Source: Salmonella enterica subsp. enterica serovar Choleraesuis
GTDB lineage: Bacteria > Pseudomonadota > Gammaproteobacteria > Enterobacterales > Enterobacteriaceae
Reading direction: 5' to 3'
Assembly (NCBI GenBank): GCA_022846635.1
Contig: AP025685.1
Location: 930,001-994,000 of the forward strand
Length of the DNA stretch: 64,000 nt
The number at the start of each line of letters is the position of its first letter. Within the stretch, counting starts at the first letter, position 1. Both the position numbers and the translations under genes were made by a program. The notes beneath the pieces were generated by a model. It was not told the DNA's origin and did not search any database. It saw only the letters and a program-made list of their open reading frames with translations. Positions 1 through 10,192 of this stretch are shown here, piece after piece.

Positions 1-384
1 AATAAAGGCGAAAGCATCCGGGTATTCCCGTTGTCGAACTGGACCGAGCTGGATATCTGGCAGTACATCTACCTGGAAAATATCGAAATTGTTCCTCTGT
101 ATCTGGCCGCTGAGCGTCCGGTTCTGGAGCGTGACGGCATGCTGATGATGGTTGACGATAACCGCATCGATTTGCAGCCGGGCGAGGTGATTAAACAGCG
201 TATGGTGCGTTTCCGTACTTTAGGCTGCTGGCCGCTTACCGGCGCTGTGGAATCTCAGGCTCAGACTCTGCCGGAGATCATCGAAGAGATGCTGGTATCC
301 ACCACCAGCGAGCGCCAGGGGCGCGTCATCGATAGGGATCAGTCCGGCTCTATGGAGCTGAAAAAACGCCAGGGTTATTTCTAA
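1..384 (+). CDS. cysD: Sulfate adenylyltransferase subunit 2, 3' part
   Basis: This is the C-terminal 127 residues of the catalytic subunit of ATP sulfurylase, which forms adenylyl sulfate from ATP and sulfate at the first step of cytosolic sulfate assimilation. The reading frame is open from base 1, so the start lies outside the window. The visible part ([16 protein letters not shown] through [10 protein letters not shown]) matches the end of E. coli CysD almost residue for residue. Nine bases separate its stop from cysN, the regulatory GTPase of the same complex, so the two are clearly co-transcribed. In E. coli the operon is switched on by CysB; the promoter is not in view here. Confidence 0.97.
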   Translation, partial: NKGESIRVFPLSNWTELDIWQYIYLENIEIVPLYLAAERPVLERDGMLMMVDDNRIDLQPGEVIKQRMVRFRTLGCWPLTGAVESQAQTLPEIIEEMLVSTTSERQGRVIDRDQSGSMELKKRQGYF

Positions 385-393
385 GGAGCCGCC

Positions 394-1821
394 ATGAACA
401 ATGTAATTGCACAACAGATTGCCGACCAGGGCGGCGTAGAAGCCTATTTACAGGCGCAGCAACATAAGAGCCTGCTGCGCTTTCTCACCTGCGGTAGCGT
501 AGACGATGGCAAGAGCACGCTGATTGGCCGCCTGCTGCACGATACCCGCCAGATCTATGAAGATCAGCTCTCGTCGTTGCATCAGGATAGTAAGCGTCAC
601 GGTACTCAGGGTGAAAAGCTGGATCTGGCTCTGCTGGTGGACGGTTTGCAGGCCGAGCGTGAGCAGGGGATCACTATCGATGTGGCCTACCGCTACTTCT
701 CTACCGAAAAACGTAAATTCATTATTGCTGATACTCCAGGACACGAGCAGTACACCCGCAATATGGCTACCGGTGCGTCAACCTGCGATCTGGCGATCCT
801 GCTGATCGATGCCCGCAAAGGCGTACTGGATCAAACTCGTCGTCACAGCTTTATTGCGACCCTGCTGGGGATCCGCCACCTGGTTGTAGCCATCAATAAA
901 ATGGATCTGGTGAATTTTGACGCCGATCGGTTTGAGCAAATTCGCCAGGACTATCTCGACTTCGCCAGCCAGCTTGAAGGGCAGCCGGATATTCGCTTCG
1001 TACCGCTATCTGCGCTTGAGGGCGACAATGTGGCGAGCCAGAGCGTAAACATGCCGTGGTACAGCGGCCCGACGTTGTTGGAGATGCTGGAAACAGTAGA
1101 AGTTGTGCGCACAGCCTCCAGCCAGCCGCTGCGTTTTCCGGTGCAGTATGTGAACCGTCCTAACCTCGATTTTCGTGGCTATGCGGGCACTATTGCCGCA
1201 GGTGAAGTAAAGCCGGGCCAGCGGATAAAAGTGCTGCCTTCTGGCGTTGAGTCCCAGGTTGCGCGCATTGTTACGTTCGATGGCGATCTGGATAGTGCGG
1301 GAGCCGGTGAAGCGGTAACGCTGGTGCTGAGTGATGAAATTGACATCAGCCGTGGTGACCTGCTGGTCGCCGCCAATGATGAGTTGCCGGGCGTTCAGCG
1401 AGCCACCGTGGATGTCGTGTGGATGGCAGCTGAAGCACTGCAACCGGGTCAGAGCTACGATATTAAAATCGCCGGTAAAAAGAGCCGCGCCCGTGTGGAG
1501 TCGATTGAACATCAGGTGAACATCAATAACCTGGATAAATTCGCCACCGACAGCCTGCCGCTTAACGGTATTGGGCTGGTGACGCTGGCCTTCGATGAGC
1601 CGCTGTTACTTGACCCCTATGCTCAGACGCCAGAAACCGGCGGCCTGATTTTTATCGACCGGCTAAGCAATGTGACGGTCGGTGCCGGGATGGTGCGTGA
1701 ACCGCTGAGCGACTCTCCACAACACGCCGGACAATTTAGTGCTTTTGAACTGGAACTAAATGCGCTTATTCGTCGCCACTTCCCGCACTGGGAAGCGCGT
1801 GACTTAAGCGGAGGCAAGTAA
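394..1821 (+). CDS. cysN: Sulfate adenylyltransferase subunit 1 (GTPase)
   Basis: This 475-residue GTPase couples GTP hydrolysis to sulfate activation by CysD. It has the translation-factor GTPase fold: P-loop GSVDDGKST at residues 34-42, a DTPGHEQY switch II motif near residue 112 and the guanine-specificity motif NKMD near residue 168, followed by EF-Tu-like beta-barrel domains. Length and sequence agree with the E. coli protein. The start ATG follows AAGGAG in the short gap after cysD, and its TAA stop overlaps the ATG of cysC by one base, which indicates translational coupling in a cysDNC operon. Confidence 0.97.
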   Translation: MNNVIAQQIADQGGVEAYLQAQQHKSLLRFLTCGSVDDGKSTLIGRLLHDTRQIYEDQLSSLHQDSKRHGTQGEKLDLALLVDGLQAEREQGITIDVAYRYFSTEKRKFIIADTPGHEQYTRNMATGASTCDLAILLIDARKGVLDQTRRHSFIATLLGIRHLVVAINKMDLVNFDADRFEQIRQDYLDFASQLEGQPDIRFVPLSALEGDNVASQSVNMPWYSGPTLLEMLETVEVVRTASSQPLRFPVQYVNRPNLDFRGYAGTIAAGEVKPGQRIKVLPSGVESQVARIVTFDGDLDSAGAGEAVTLVLSDEIDISRGDLLVAANDELPGVQRATVDVVWMAAEALQPGQSYDIKIAGKKSRARVESIEHQVNINNLDKFATDSLPLNGIGLVTLAFDEPLLLDPYAQTPETGGLIFIDRLSNVTVGAGMVREPLSDSPQHAGQFSAFELELNALIRRHFPHWEARDLSGGK

Positions 1822-2426
1822 TGGCGGAGCATGACGAAAACGTGGTCTGGCATGACCACGTTATTCAGCGCCCGGAGCGCGAACGGCAAAATGGCCACCA
1901 GGGCATTGTGCTGTGGTTTACCGGCCTGTCAGGTTCGGGAAAATCGACGCTGGCGGGAGCGGTAGAGCAGCGCCTGTTTCAGCTTGGGGTGCGTACTTAT
2001 CTGCTGGATGGCGATAACGTGCGCCATGGATTGTGTAGCGATTTGGGGTTTAGCGAGAGCGATCGTAAGGAAAATATTCGGCGGGTAGGTGAGGTGGCGC
2101 GCCTTATGGTTGATGGCGGGCTGGTGGTGCTAACCGCTTTTATTTCTCCTTACCGTAGCGAACGCGATCGTGTACGCGAACGCCTGGATAGCGGACGCTT
2201 CTGGGAGATTTTCGTCGATACGCCCCTGGCGATTTGTGAGCAGCGCGACCCTAAAGGCCTTTATCGCAAGGCGAGAGCCGGAGAGATTAAAAACTTCACC
2301 GGTATCGACAGCGTTTATGAGGCCCCGGAGCAGCCAGAAATTCGGCTCAATGGCGAGCTGCCGGTAGAGCAACTGGCCGACAGCATCGTTGATAAGTTAT
2401 TGAGTGCCGGCGTTATTCACGCCTGA
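1821..2426 (+). CDS. cysC: Adenylyl-sulfate kinase
   Basis: APS kinase phosphorylates adenylyl sulfate at the 3' position to give PAPS, the second step of sulfate assimilation. The 201-residue product has a Walker A motif GLSGSGKST at residues 35-43 and the family's DGDNVRHGL substrate-binding segment around residues 62-70. The start codon overlaps the cysN stop. The TGA stop directly abuts the TAA stop (read on the other strand) of the convergent acetyltransferase gene, so there is no room for a terminator between them. Confidence 0.97.
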   Translation: MAEHDENVVWHDHVIQRPERERQNGHQGIVLWFTGLSGSGKSTLAGAVEQRLFQLGVRTYLLDGDNVRHGLCSDLGFSESDRKENIRRVGEVARLMVDGGLVVLTAFISPYRSERDRVRERLDSGRFWEIFVDTPLAICEQRDPKGLYRKARAGEIKNFTGIDSVYEAPEQPEIRLNGELPVEQLADSIVDKLLSAGVIHA

Positions 2427-2939
2427 TTATAACGCCATGCCCAGAACGTGCAGCTTGCTGCGCTGACTGGGCGTACTCCAAACCGTATCGGTCAGGTAAT
2501 CCATCCCCGCACGTAGATAAAACCGATGCGCCCGCGGATTCTTCTCTAATACTTCCAGCCACAAATAGCATTCTCCACGTTCGCTTGCTAATGTCCGGGC
2601 GGCGTTAAATAGCAGGCTGCCATAACCCAGCCCGGTAGCCGCCGGTGCCAGATATAGCTTATCAAGGCAGGCACAGCGGCATTCTTTAATGGGCATTGGG
2701 GACTGCCAGATAACTTTGACTAAACCGATGGGAGACGGGTCGCTGGCAATCAGCCAGCAGCACTGGCCGGAAGACAGGCTGGCGCGCAATGATTGGTGGG
2801 AGAACTCTTGCTCCAGATACTCAGCCAGTTCCTCAGGGTTTTGCCATAGGTGTCCCAAATGATGGAGATAGCTGGCATAACCCAGAGCGCTAAGTAACCC
2901 GGCATCTTTAGGTTCGGCTATCCGTAATGAGCATTCCAT
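2427..2939 (-). CDS. GNAT family N-acetyltransferase
   Basis: This 170-residue protein looks like a Gcn5-related N-acetyltransferase. The central stretch LDKLYLAPAATGLGYGSLLF fits the acetyl-CoA binding region (variant of Q/R-x-x-G-x-G/A), and a helix-strand ending with KNPRAHRFYLRAGM follows, as is typical of the fold. The substrate cannot be deduced. It sits between cysC and ygbE, which are neighbours in E. coli K-12, so it is an addition relative to that genome. It converges on cysC with the two stop codons touching. A cytosolic small-molecule or protein acetyltransferase is likely, with no specific role claimed. Confidence 0.85.
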   Translation of the reverse strand: MECSLRIAEPKDAGLLSALGYASYLHHLGHLWQNPEELAEYLEQEFSHQSLRASLSSGQCCWLIASDPSPIGLVKVIWQSPMPIKECRCACLDKLYLAPAATGLGYGSLLFNAARTLASERGECYLWLEVLEKNPRAHRFYLRAGMDYLTDTVWSTPSQRSKLHVLGMAL

Positions 2940-3149
2940 TTGCTAATCCTCCCGGAGTTATCGCGGATAGAACAGAGTTTTTTGCCGTACCGGCATTGAT
3001 AATTATGCGCGCCAAATCGGGTCGACTGCCAACAATTAGTAACAAATTTCGGCTGTCGGAAGTTAGACCTTATCTACGGGCAGGATATCATCAGATTTTA
3101 CGGTGCAGCTTAATGGCCGGATATTCGTCACACAGAACCAGGGTGATAA

Positions 3150-3473
3150 ATGCGCGAGTCATCTCCTTTCGTTCTTCCCACTACGGAAAGCTCGGGGATA
3201 ACAGATGAAACCAGTTGGTCGCTGTCGGGCGGAGCTATCGGCTTTGTGGCGTGGCTGGTCTCTCTTGGGCTACCTTTTATATTATTTGGTGCCAGTACGC
3301 CGTTTATCCTGATGTATACCTGGCCTTTTTTTCTGGCGCTGCTTCCGGTAGCGGTATTAACCGGGGTGGCGCTACACGCATTGCTGGGTGGTCGCCTGCG
3401 TTATAGCGTTATTGCTACGTTACTAGCCGTCATGTTGATGTGTGGTTTCCTGTTACGCTGGTTGATGAGTTAA
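3150..3473 (+). CDS. ygbE: YgbE family inner membrane protein (DUF3561)
   Basis: This is a 107-residue protein of unknown function. After a polar N-terminus of about 25 residues it has three hydrophobic segments (around 28-48, 52-75 and 85-105), with the WPFFLALLPVAV stretch matching E. coli YgbE closely. Position agrees too: upstream of ftsB as in E. coli. The region from 2940 to 3149 shows no other convincing gene and presumably carries the promoters of this gene and of the divergent acetyltransferase gene. Confidence 0.88.
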   Translation: MRESSPFVLPTTESSGITDETSWSLSGGAIGFVAWLVSLGLPFILFGASTPFILMYTWPFFLALLPVAVLTGVALHALLGGRLRYSVIATLLAVMLMCGFLLRWLMS

Positions 3474-3665
3474 GCGCCTGCGTCAAACCGTTACAGACTT
3501 TACGAAGATATTGCCTCTCTCCGGGAGCGCGCCCGCGCCGATTCTGTGGTACATTCTGGCGCACGAAGCTTAGTCCTGCGGGGCGAAGAATAATTTGAGC
3601 GACCGGAACCATATAGAGTCCGGCGAGAAGTTGTGGGATGATGATGCCGTTTTTCAGGGGGCAGA

Positions 3666-3977
3666 ATGGGTAAACTTACGCTGCTATTACTGGCTTTGCT
3701 GGCCTGGCTGCAGTATTCGCTGTGGTTTGGTAAAAACGGCGTTTATGACTATACGCGCGTTAATGATGATGTGGCCGCTCAGCAGGCGACTAATGCGAAA
3801 CTGAAGGCGCGTAACGACCAGTTGTTTGCCGAAATAGACGATCTTAATGGTGGCCAGGAGGCCATTGAAGAGCGCGCTCGCAATGAGCTGAGCATGACCA
3901 AACCGGGGGAAACCTTTTACCGTCTGGTACCCGATGGCTCGGGTCGCTCCGGCGGGTCCTCCTCATATAACCGATAA
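3666..3977 (+). CDS. ftsB: Cell division protein FtsB
   Basis: FtsB is a small bitopic divisome protein that forms a complex with FtsL and FtsQ and helps activate septal peptidoglycan synthesis. The 103-residue product starts [20 protein letters not shown], a single membrane anchor, followed by a periplasmic coiled coil (about residues 29-70, rich in A/K/N/E heptads) and the [14 protein letters not shown] region conserved in the family. A GGGGGCAG ribosome-binding sequence precedes the ATG. Nineteen bases separate it from ispD, with which it is probably co-transcribed. Confidence 0.96.
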   Translation: MGKLTLLLLALLAWLQYSLWFGKNGVYDYTRVNDDVAAQQATNAKLKARNDQLFAEIDDLNGGQEAIEERARNELSMTKPGETFYRLVPDGSGRSGGSSSYNR

Positions 3978-3996
3978 TCAAACTCGGGTTTAACAC

Positions 3997-4707
3997 ATGG
4001 CAGTTTCCTCAAGGGACATCATTGCCGTGGTACCGGCTGCCGGTATTGGCAGCCGTATGCAAACGGAATGTCCCAAGCAATATCTCACTATCGGCGATAA
4101 AACTATCCTCGAGCACGCCGTGGCCAGTGTGCTGCGCCATCCTCGCGTAGATAAGGCCATCGTGGCGCTACATCCGCAGGACACCCATTTCCGCACTTTG
4201 CCTCTGGCACATAATGAGCGGGTTATTCAGGTAACCGGCGGCGCGGAGCGTGCGCACTCGGTGCTGGCCGGATTGCAGGCTGCGGGAGACGCCGCCTGGG
4301 TTCTGGTGCATGACGCTGCGCGTCCTTGCCTGCATCCTGACGATTTAGACAATCTGATTGCGCTAACGGCGACCAGCCGGGTGGGCGGTATTTTAGCAGC
4401 ACCGGTGCGCGATACGATGAAGCGTAGTGCAGATGGTGCCTCGGTTATCGAAAGTACTGTCGATCGTAATAACCTCTGGCATGCCCTGACTCCCCAGTTA
4501 TTTCCTCTGCCACTGCTGCGCGATTGCCTGCAGCGGGCGCTGGCGGAAGGTGCAACTATCACCGATGAAGCTTCGGCGCTTGAATATTGTGGCTATCGTC
4601 CTGAATTGGTTAGCGCCCGAGCTGATAATATAAAAGTTACGCGCCCGGAAGACCTGGCGCTGGCGGCGTTTTATCTTAGCCATACCACAGACATGGAGAA
4701 TTCATAA
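3997..4707 (+). CDS. ispD: 2-C-methyl-D-erythritol 4-phosphate cytidylyltransferase
   Basis: IspD converts MEP and CTP to CDP-methylerythritol in the non-mevalonate isoprenoid pathway. The 236-residue protein begins with the nucleotidyltransferase signature [10 protein letters not shown] and contains the VLVHDAARP motif near residue 102. Its length equals that of the E. coli enzyme. The TAA stop shares a base with the ATG of ispF, two genes whose products act at nearby steps of the same pathway (IspE, the step between, is encoded elsewhere). Confidence 0.97.
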   Translation: MAVSSRDIIAVVPAAGIGSRMQTECPKQYLTIGDKTILEHAVASVLRHPRVDKAIVALHPQDTHFRTLPLAHNERVIQVTGGAERAHSVLAGLQAAGDAAWVLVHDAARPCLHPDDLDNLIALTATSRVGGILAAPVRDTMKRSADGASVIESTVDRNNLWHALTPQLFPLPLLRDCLQRALAEGATITDEASALEYCGYRPELVSARADNIKVTRPEDLALAAFYLSHTTDMENS

Positions 4708-5186
4708 TGCGAATCGGACACGGTTTCGATGTACATGCCTTTGGCGGCGAAGGCCCGATTGTTATCGGTGGGGTGCGAATTCCATTTGACCGGGGTCTGC
4801 TTGCGCATTCCGATGGCGATGTGGCGCTGCACGCGCTGACTGACGCACTGCTGGGCGCTGCGGCGCTGGGCGATATTGGCAAATTATTTCCTGATACCGA
4901 TCCGGCTTTTAAAGGTGCCGACAGCCGCGCTTTACTGCGTGAGGCATGGTCGCGGATTCAGGCTAAAGGCTATCGGCTTGGCAATGTCGACGTTACGATT
5001 ATTGCCCAGGCGCCGAAGATGGCGCCTCATATTCCTCAGATGCGGGTCTTTATTGCCGAAGATTTGGGATGCCATATGGATGACGTCAATGTGAAGGCGA
5101 CCACTACCGAAAAACTTGGTTTTACCGGACGCGGCGAAGGGATTGCCTGCGAGGCAGTTGCTTTATTGCTGAGGGTAGAAAAGTGA
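4707..5186 (+). CDS. ispF: 2-C-methyl-D-erythritol 2,4-cyclodiphosphate synthase
   Basis: IspF cyclises CDP-ME 2-phosphate to MEcPP with release of CMP, step five of the MEP pathway. The 159-residue sequence opens [12 protein letters not shown], giving the zinc ligands Asp8 and His10, and has the LLAHSDGDV segment carrying the third ligand, His42. It is full length and acts as a homotrimer in characterised relatives. It overlaps ispD by one base upstream and truD by four bases (GTGA) downstream. Confidence 0.97.
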   Translation: MRIGHGFDVHAFGGEGPIVIGGVRIPFDRGLLAHSDGDVALHALTDALLGAAALGDIGKLFPDTDPAFKGADSRALLREAWSRIQAKGYRLGNVDVTIIAQAPKMAPHIPQMRVFIAEDLGCHMDDVNVKATTTEKLGFTGRGEGIACEAVALLLRVEK

Positions 5187-6232
5187 GTCAGGAGCACGAA
5201 CTTTATTGGTTGCACCAGGCCCCAAAGGCTCAGGGCATACTCAAAGCCAGCCCTGAAGATTTTGTCGTTACCGAGGACCTGGGTTTTGGCCCTGACGGTG
5301 ATGGCGAGCACCTGTTGGTGCGGATATTAAAGCGTGGCTGCAACACCCGTTTTGTTGCCGATGCGCTGGCAAAATTTCTTAAAGTGTCTGCCCGCGAAGT
5401 GAGTTTTGCCGGGCAGAAAGATAAGCATGCGGTAGCCGAACAGTGGTTCTGCGTGCGGTTGCCGGGGAATAATCCGGTCGACCTGTCTGGCTTTAACCTC
5501 GAGGGTTGTGAAGTTCTCGAGTATGCCCGCCACCGTCGTAAGCTTCGTTTGGGGGCGCTGAAAGGTAACTCTTTCACTCTGGTATTGCGCGAAGTGACCG
5601 ATAAAGAAGATGTTACTGCGCGCTTGCAGGCCATCCTCAATCAGGGTGTGCCGAACTATTTTGGCACTCAGCGCTTTGGGCTCGGCGGGAGCAACATCAG
5701 TGCAGCCCGCCGCTGGGCCGCGGGTGGCCCGCCGTTGCGCGATCGTAATAAACGCAGTTTTGCTTTATCGGCGGCTCGCAGCGCCATGTTTAACCATGTA
5801 GTAAGCCAGCGTCTGAAAAAAATGGAATTTAATCAGGTTGTTGATGGCGATGCGCTACAATTAGCGGGCCGCGGCAGCTGGTTCGTCGCTAACGGTGATG
5901 AGCTTACCACTTTGCAAACCAGAGTTAACGACGGTGAATTAATGCTCACCGCGCCATTGCCGGGGAGCGGAGAGTGGGGGCCGCAGCGGGCGGCGCTGGC
6001 TTTCGAACAGGATTGCCTTAGCCATGAAGGTGAGCTGCTGGCGTTGTTGGATGAGCAGCGCGTTGATGCCTCGCGTCGGGCTTTGATGCTATACCCGCAG
6101 CAGCTCAGCTGGAGCTGGTGGGATGATATTACTTTAGAGCTGAAGTTCTGGCTGCCCGCCGGAAGTTTTGCCACCAGCGTGGTCAGGGAGCTAATTAATA
6201 CAGCGGATAACTATGCGGATATTGCTGAGTAA
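5183..6232 (+). CDS. truD: tRNA pseudouridine(13) synthase
   Basis: TruD makes pseudouridine 13 in tRNA-Glu. The 349-residue protein has the TruD signature GQKDKHAV at about residues 76-83, with the catalytic Asp, and the conserved NYFGTQRFG motif. The chosen start is a GTG overlapping the ispF stop. From there the protein aligns with E. coli TruD apart from a few variable N-terminal residues. The 3' end overlaps the start of surE by 20 bases, an arrangement also seen in E. coli. Confidence 0.95.
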   Translation: MSQEHELYWLHQAPKAQGILKASPEDFVVTEDLGFGPDGDGEHLLVRILKRGCNTRFVADALAKFLKVSAREVSFAGQKDKHAVAEQWFCVRLPGNNPVDLSGFNLEGCEVLEYARHRRKLRLGALKGNSFTLVLREVTDKEDVTARLQAILNQGVPNYFGTQRFGLGGSNISAARRWAAGGPPLRDRNKRSFALSAARSAMFNHVVSQRLKKMEFNQVVDGDALQLAGRGSWFVANGDELTTLQTRVNDGELMLTAPLPGSGEWGPQRAALAFEQDCLSHEGELLALLDEQRVDASRRALMLYPQQLSWSWWDDITLELKFWLPAGSFATSVVRELINTADNYADIAE

Positions 6233-6974
6233 CGATGATGGAATAATGGCGCCGGGTATTCAGGCGCTGGCTAAAGCTTTGCGCGAATTTGCCGAAGTGC
6301 AGGTTGTAGCACCCGATAGAAATCGCAGCGGGGCCTCTAACTCATTAACGCTTGAATCTTCGCTGCGTACCATCGATTATCCGAATGGCGATATTGCCGT
6401 GCAGATGGGAACTCCCACCGATTGCGTATTTCTGGGGGTAAATACCCTGATGCGCCCGCGTCCGGATATTGTCGTTGCTGGAATTAATGCCGGGCCGAAT
6501 CTGGGTGATGACGTTATTTATTCCGGAACCGTCGCTGCGGCGATGGAGGGACGTCATCTGGGCTACCCGGCGCTGGCGGTATCATTAAATGGTCATCAGC
6601 ACTACGATACGGCGGCAGCTATTACCTGCCAGTTACTGCGGGCGCTCAACCGCGAGCCGCTGCGAACCGGGCGTATTCTAAATGTGAATGTTCCTGACCT
6701 GCCGCTTGAAGAGATTAAAGGTATCCGGGTGACGCGCTGCGGCAGCCGCCATCCGGCTGAGAGCGTAATTCCGCAGCAGGATCCGCGCGGTAATACGCTC
6801 TACTGGATAGGGCCTCCGGGCGATAAATCTGACGCCGGGCCGGATACTGATTTCGCCGCTGTTGATGAAGGGTATGTTTCAGTAACGCCTTTGCAGGTCG
6901 ATCTTACGGCTTATAAAGCGCAACAAGTTGTTAGCCAGTGGCTGAAGGACGCCGGGATGGAGAACCAATGGTAA
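6213..6974 (+). CDS. surE: 5'/3'-nucleotidase SurE
   Basis: SurE is a metal-dependent nucleoside 5'/3'-monophosphate phosphatase linked to stationary-phase survival. The 253-residue protein begins [10 protein letters not shown], where the two Asp residues bind the metal, and contains the family motifs [10 protein letters not shown] near residue 37 and GTPTDCV near residue 67. It overlaps truD at its 5' end and pcm at its 3' end by 7 bases. The surE-pcm-nlpD-rpoS order is that of enteric bacteria, grouping survival and repair functions next to the stationary-phase sigma factor. Confidence 0.97.
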   Translation: MRILLSNDDGIMAPGIQALAKALREFAEVQVVAPDRNRSGASNSLTLESSLRTIDYPNGDIAVQMGTPTDCVFLGVNTLMRPRPDIVVAGINAGPNLGDDVIYSGTVAAAMEGRHLGYPALAVSLNGHQHYDTAAAITCQLLRALNREPLRTGRILNVNVPDLPLEEIKGIRVTRCGSRHPAESVIPQQDPRGNTLYWIGPPGDKSDAGPDTDFAAVDEGYVSVTPLQVDLTAYKAQQVVSQWLKDAGMENQW

Positions 6975-7594
6975 ATAATCGCGTAGAAACACTACTCAAT
7001 CTGCTTAGGGGACAAGGCATCAAAGATGAGCGTGTTCTGCAGGCGATTGCCATGGTGCCGCGCGATAAATTTATCGATGAAGCCTTCGAACATAATGCCT
7101 GGGCCAATATGGCGCTGCCAATAGGCTCCGGGCAGACTATCTCACAGCCTTATATGGTTGCCCGAATGACCGAGCTGCTTGAGCTTACGCCTGAGTCCAG
7201 AGTTCTGGAGATCGGCACCGGTTCAGGTTACCAGACGGCTATTCTGGCCAATCTGGTTCGTCACGTCTGTTCCGTCGAAAGAATTAAAGGGCTGCAATGG
7301 CAGGCTCGCCGCCGCCTGAAGCAGCTCGATTTACATAATGTTTCAACTCGCCATGGCGATGGCTGGCTTGGATGGCGGGCACGCGCGCCATTTGACGCTA
7401 TTATCGTTACGGCAGCACCGCCAGAAGTTCCGGTTGCTTTAATTGAGCAACTTGCCGATGGTGGCGTACTGGTGCTTCCGGTCGGTGAGGAACGTCAGTC
7501 TTTGAAGCGCATTCGTCGTTATGGTGACGAAATTACTATCGATACGATTGAAGCCGTGCGTTTTGTTCCCTTAGTTAAAGGTGAACTGGCGTAA
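6968..7594 (+). CDS. pcm: Protein-L-isoaspartate O-methyltransferase
   Basis: Pcm methylates abnormal L-isoaspartyl residues with SAM so that aged proteins can be repaired. The 208-residue product starting [11 protein letters not shown] has the SAM-binding motif [13 protein letters not shown] and ends [12 protein letters not shown] as in E. coli. A longer in-frame start at 6938 exists, but it lies inside surE; the ATG at 6968 aligns with the family start. It is cytosolic and co-transcribed with surE. Confidence 0.96.
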   Translation: MVNNRVETLLNLLRGQGIKDERVLQAIAMVPRDKFIDEAFEHNAWANMALPIGSGQTISQPYMVARMTELLELTPESRVLEIGTGSGYQTAILANLVRHVCSVERIKGLQWQARRRLKQLDLHNVSTRHGDGWLGWRARAPFDAIIVTAAPPEVPVALIEQLADGGVLVLPVGEERQSLKRIRRYGDEITIDTIEAVRFVPLVKGELA

Positions 7595-7719
7595 GCCCCG
7601 GATATATCCTATTTATTTAGCCATTAACTGGCGTATGGTTTGCCGCTTAATGTTGGTGAAATGTCCGGGCTGTTTCAATGGTCTTATTGGTTTCATCTTT
7701 TTATTTATTCGGGGGAGAA

Positions 7720-8889
7720 ATGAGCGCGGGAAGCCCTAATTTTACATTGCGAAAACTAGCGACGTTGTCGTTAATGGGCCTGTGGTTAGCAGGATGTTCC
7801 AGCAATAACCAGGCACCAATTAATTCGGTGGGCAGCAGCAATACGCCGCATGGTGGTATGCTGTCGCCTCAGCCGCAGACCACTCCCTCACAGGTTCAGC
7901 CGGTTCAACCGCAGATCCAGCAGCCGCAAATCCAGCCGCAGATTGAACAGCCGCAAATTCAACCGACCCGTACGCAGACTCAAACGGCTAAACCACGCAC
8001 TCATCGTTCTAAACCCGTTGCTGAGCAGCCGGTTGAAGTACGTGACGGCAAGATAGTCTACAACCGTAAATACGGGGATATTCCTAAGGGTAGCTATGAT
8101 GGTGGCAGCACCTATACCGTAAAACATGGGGATACCCTGTTCTACATTGCCTGGATTACCGGTAATGATTTCCGTGACCTTGCGGAGCGTAACAATGTCG
8201 CGGCACCTTACGGCCTGACCGTCGGTCAAAAGCTGAAAGTAGGTAATAGCTCCGGTGCGCCAATTACTGGCGAAAACGCTATTACCGCAGCAGATGCGCA
8301 GGCGCAAGGGGTTTCTAAAACTACGGCACAAAATTCCAACACTGTTGTTGCGTCCCAACCGACAATTAAGTATTCTGAAAACTCAGGTGAACAAAGTGCT
8401 AACAAGATGTTGCCTGGAAGCACTGCCGCTGCGACAACTGTCACAGCTCCAGTTGCCACCAAATCAACAGCTAGCACAGCCGTACCGTCTGCCAGCAGTG
8501 CGTCGGATAGCTCGCCAATCTCTACATGGCGCTGGCCGACGTCCGGCAGCATTATCGAGAACTTCTCTGCCTCTGAAGGCGGTAATAAAGGTATCGATAT
8601 TGCTGGTAGCAAGGGCCAGGCCGTGGTCGCAACCGCCGATGGGCGGGTCGTCTATGCCGGGAACGCGCTACGCGGATACGGTAATCTTATTATCATAAAA
8701 CATAACGATGATTACCTGAGTGCCTACGCCCATAACGATACAATGCTGGTTCGGGAACAACAGGAAGTTAAGGCGGGGCAGAAAATTGCTACCATGGGTA
8801 GCACCGGAACCAGTTCTACACGTTTGCATTTTGAAATTCGTTACAAGGGGAAATCCGTAAACCCGCTGCGTTATTTACCGCAGCGATAA
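7720..8889 (+). CDS. nlpD: Murein hydrolase activator NlpD
   Basis: NlpD is an outer-membrane lipoprotein that activates the amidase AmiC during septum splitting. The 389-residue product starts [14 protein letters not shown] and has a lipobox LAGC near residue 26. A Gln/Pro-rich linker with repeated QPQIQ units follows, then a LysM domain ([14 protein letters not shown]) and a C-terminal degenerate LytM/M23 domain ending [28 protein letters not shown] precedes the ATG at 7720; an upstream start at 7678 would spoil the lipoprotein signal. In E. coli the main rpoS promoter lies inside nlpD, and the same should hold here. Confidence 0.96.
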   Translation: MSAGSPNFTLRKLATLSLMGLWLAGCSSNNQAPINSVGSSNTPHGGMLSPQPQTTPSQVQPVQPQIQQPQIQPQIEQPQIQPTRTQTQTAKPRTHRSKPVAEQPVEVRDGKIVYNRKYGDIPKGSYDGGSTYTVKHGDTLFYIAWITGNDFRDLAERNNVAAPYGLTVGQKLKVGNSSGAPITGENAITAADAQAQGVSKTTAQNSNTVVASQPTIKYSENSGEQSANKMLPGSTAAATTVTAPVATKSTASTAVPSASSASDSSPISTWRWPTSGSIIENFSASEGGNKGIDIAGSKGQAVVATADGRVVYAGNALRGYGNLIIIKHNDDYLSAYAHNDTMLVREQQEVKAGQKIATMGSTGTSSTRLHFEIRYKGKSVNPLRYLPQR

Positions 8890-9054
8890 ATCGGCAAGTT
8901 TCTTGTGATATGCCAGCCACTAATATTGCGGCAGTCAAAGTAGGTACCCCAGATGCTAAGTGAAGTTTAAAGTGCTGGGGTTATCGACGTCTCTGTAATT
9001 TGGTGAACAGCTATCCAGGGAGTTTGCGCAGGGATCACGGGTAGGAGTCACCTT

Positions 9055-10047
9055 ATGAGTCAGAATACGCTGAAAGTTCATGATTTAACTGAAGACGCGG
9101 AATATGATGAGAACGGAGCAGAGGCTTTTGATGAGAAAGCCTTAGTAGAAGAGGAACCCAGTGATAACGATTTGGCTGAGGAAGAGCTACTGTCACAGGG
9201 TGCGACTCAGCGTGTGCTGGATGCCACACAGCTCTATCTGGGGGAGATCGGTTACTCTCCGCTGTTAACAGCCGAAGAAGAAGTTTATTTTGCCCGCCGC
9301 GCTCTGCGTGGAGATGTGGCTTCGCGTCGCCGCATGATTGAAAGTAACCTGCGCCTGGTGGTGAAAATCGCCCGCCGTTACAGCAATCGTGGTCTGGCAC
9401 TGCTGGACCTTATCGAAGAGGGCAATCTTGGTTTGATTCGCGCCGTTGAGAAGTTTGACCCGGAGCGCGGGTTCCGTTTCTCAACTTACGCAACCTGGTG
9501 GATTCGTCAGACAATCGAACGAGCCATCATGAATCAGACGCGTACCATTCGTCTGCCTATTCATATTGTTAAAGAGCTGAACGTATATCTGCGTACTGCT
9601 CGCGAGCTTTCTCATAAACTCGACCACGAACCAAGTGCCGAAGAGATTGCGGAACAATTGGATAAGCCGGTGGATGACGTTAGCCGCATGCTGCGCCTTA
9701 ATGAGCGCATCACCTCTGTGGATACGCCACTGGGTGGTGATTCTGAAAAAGCGCTGCTGGATATCCTGGCAGATGAAAAGGATGGCGGCCCGGAAGACAC
9801 CACGCAGGACGACGATATGAAACAAAGTATCGTTAAATGGCTGTTCGAACTGAACGCCAAACAGCGTGAGGTACTGGCCCGACGTTTTGGCCTGCTGGGT
9901 TATGAAGCCGCTACGCTAGAAGATGTAGGCCGTGAAATCGGTTTAACCCGTGAGCGTGTACGTCAGATTCAGGTAGAAGGTTTGCGTCGGCTGCGTGAAA
10001 TCCTGCAAGGGCAGGGCTTGAGTATCGAAGCGTTGTTTCGTGAATAA
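9055..10047 (+). CDS. rpoS: RNA polymerase sigma factor RpoS (sigma-38)
   Basis: RpoS directs RNA polymerase to general-stress and stationary-phase promoters. The 330-residue protein contains sigma region 1.2 ([16 protein letters not shown]), region 2 ([20 protein letters not shown] and [10 protein letters not shown]), region 3 ([13 protein letters not shown]) and the region 4 helix-turn-helix ([20 protein letters not shown]). It is full length with no disruption, worth noting because rpoS is often mutated in laboratory strains. The ATG follows GGTAGGAGTCACCTT, as in E. coli. The 165-base gap after nlpD holds the end of the structured mRNA leader that in E. coli is the target of DsrA, RprA and ArcZ. 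Confidence 0.98.
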   Translation: MSQNTLKVHDLTEDAEYDENGAEAFDEKALVEEEPSDNDLAEEELLSQGATQRVLDATQLYLGEIGYSPLLTAEEEVYFARRALRGDVASRRRMIESNLRLVVKIARRYSNRGLALLDLIEEGNLGLIRAVEKFDPERGFRFSTYATWWIRQTIERAIMNQTRTIRLPIHIVKELNVYLRTARELSHKLDHEPSAEEIAEQLDKPVDDVSRMLRLNERITSVDTPLGGDSEKALLDILADEKDGGPEDTTQDDDMKQSIVKWLFELNAKQREVLARRFGLLGYEAATLEDVGREIGLTRERVRQIQVEGLRRLREILQGQGLSIEALFRE

Positions 10048-10060
10048 TTGATTTGATGCT

Positions 10061-10092
10061 AAAAAAAGCGGTGACCAGTCACCGCTTTTTTA
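10061..10092. terminator. Rho-independent terminator after rpoS
   Basis: A hairpin of AGCGGTGAC and GTCACCGCT (10067-10075 and 10078-10086) is flanked by seven A on the left and seven T on the right, so it can work in both directions. It lies 14 bases after the rpoS stop. Confidence 0.9.
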
Positions 10093-10136
10093 TTGCCCAT
10101 TTAGTGGCGACTATCAGCTACAGCAAATTAGTACAT

Positions 10137-10173
10137 AAAAAAGCCCGCATCCTATTAAGAATGCGGGCTTTTT
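10137..10173 (-). terminator. Rho-independent terminator after mutS
   Basis: AGCCCGCAT at 10142-10150 pairs with ATGCGGGCT at 10161-10169. On the minus strand it is followed by a run of six T. It lies 20 bases past the mutS stop codon. Confidence 0.88.
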
Positions 10174-10192
10174 CGCGGCTAAAACCGGATTG

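Noticed and set aside
2927..3208. 93-codon frame before ygbE
   Set aside because: It spans the divergent promoter gap and runs into ygbE in another frame; no similarity was recognised.
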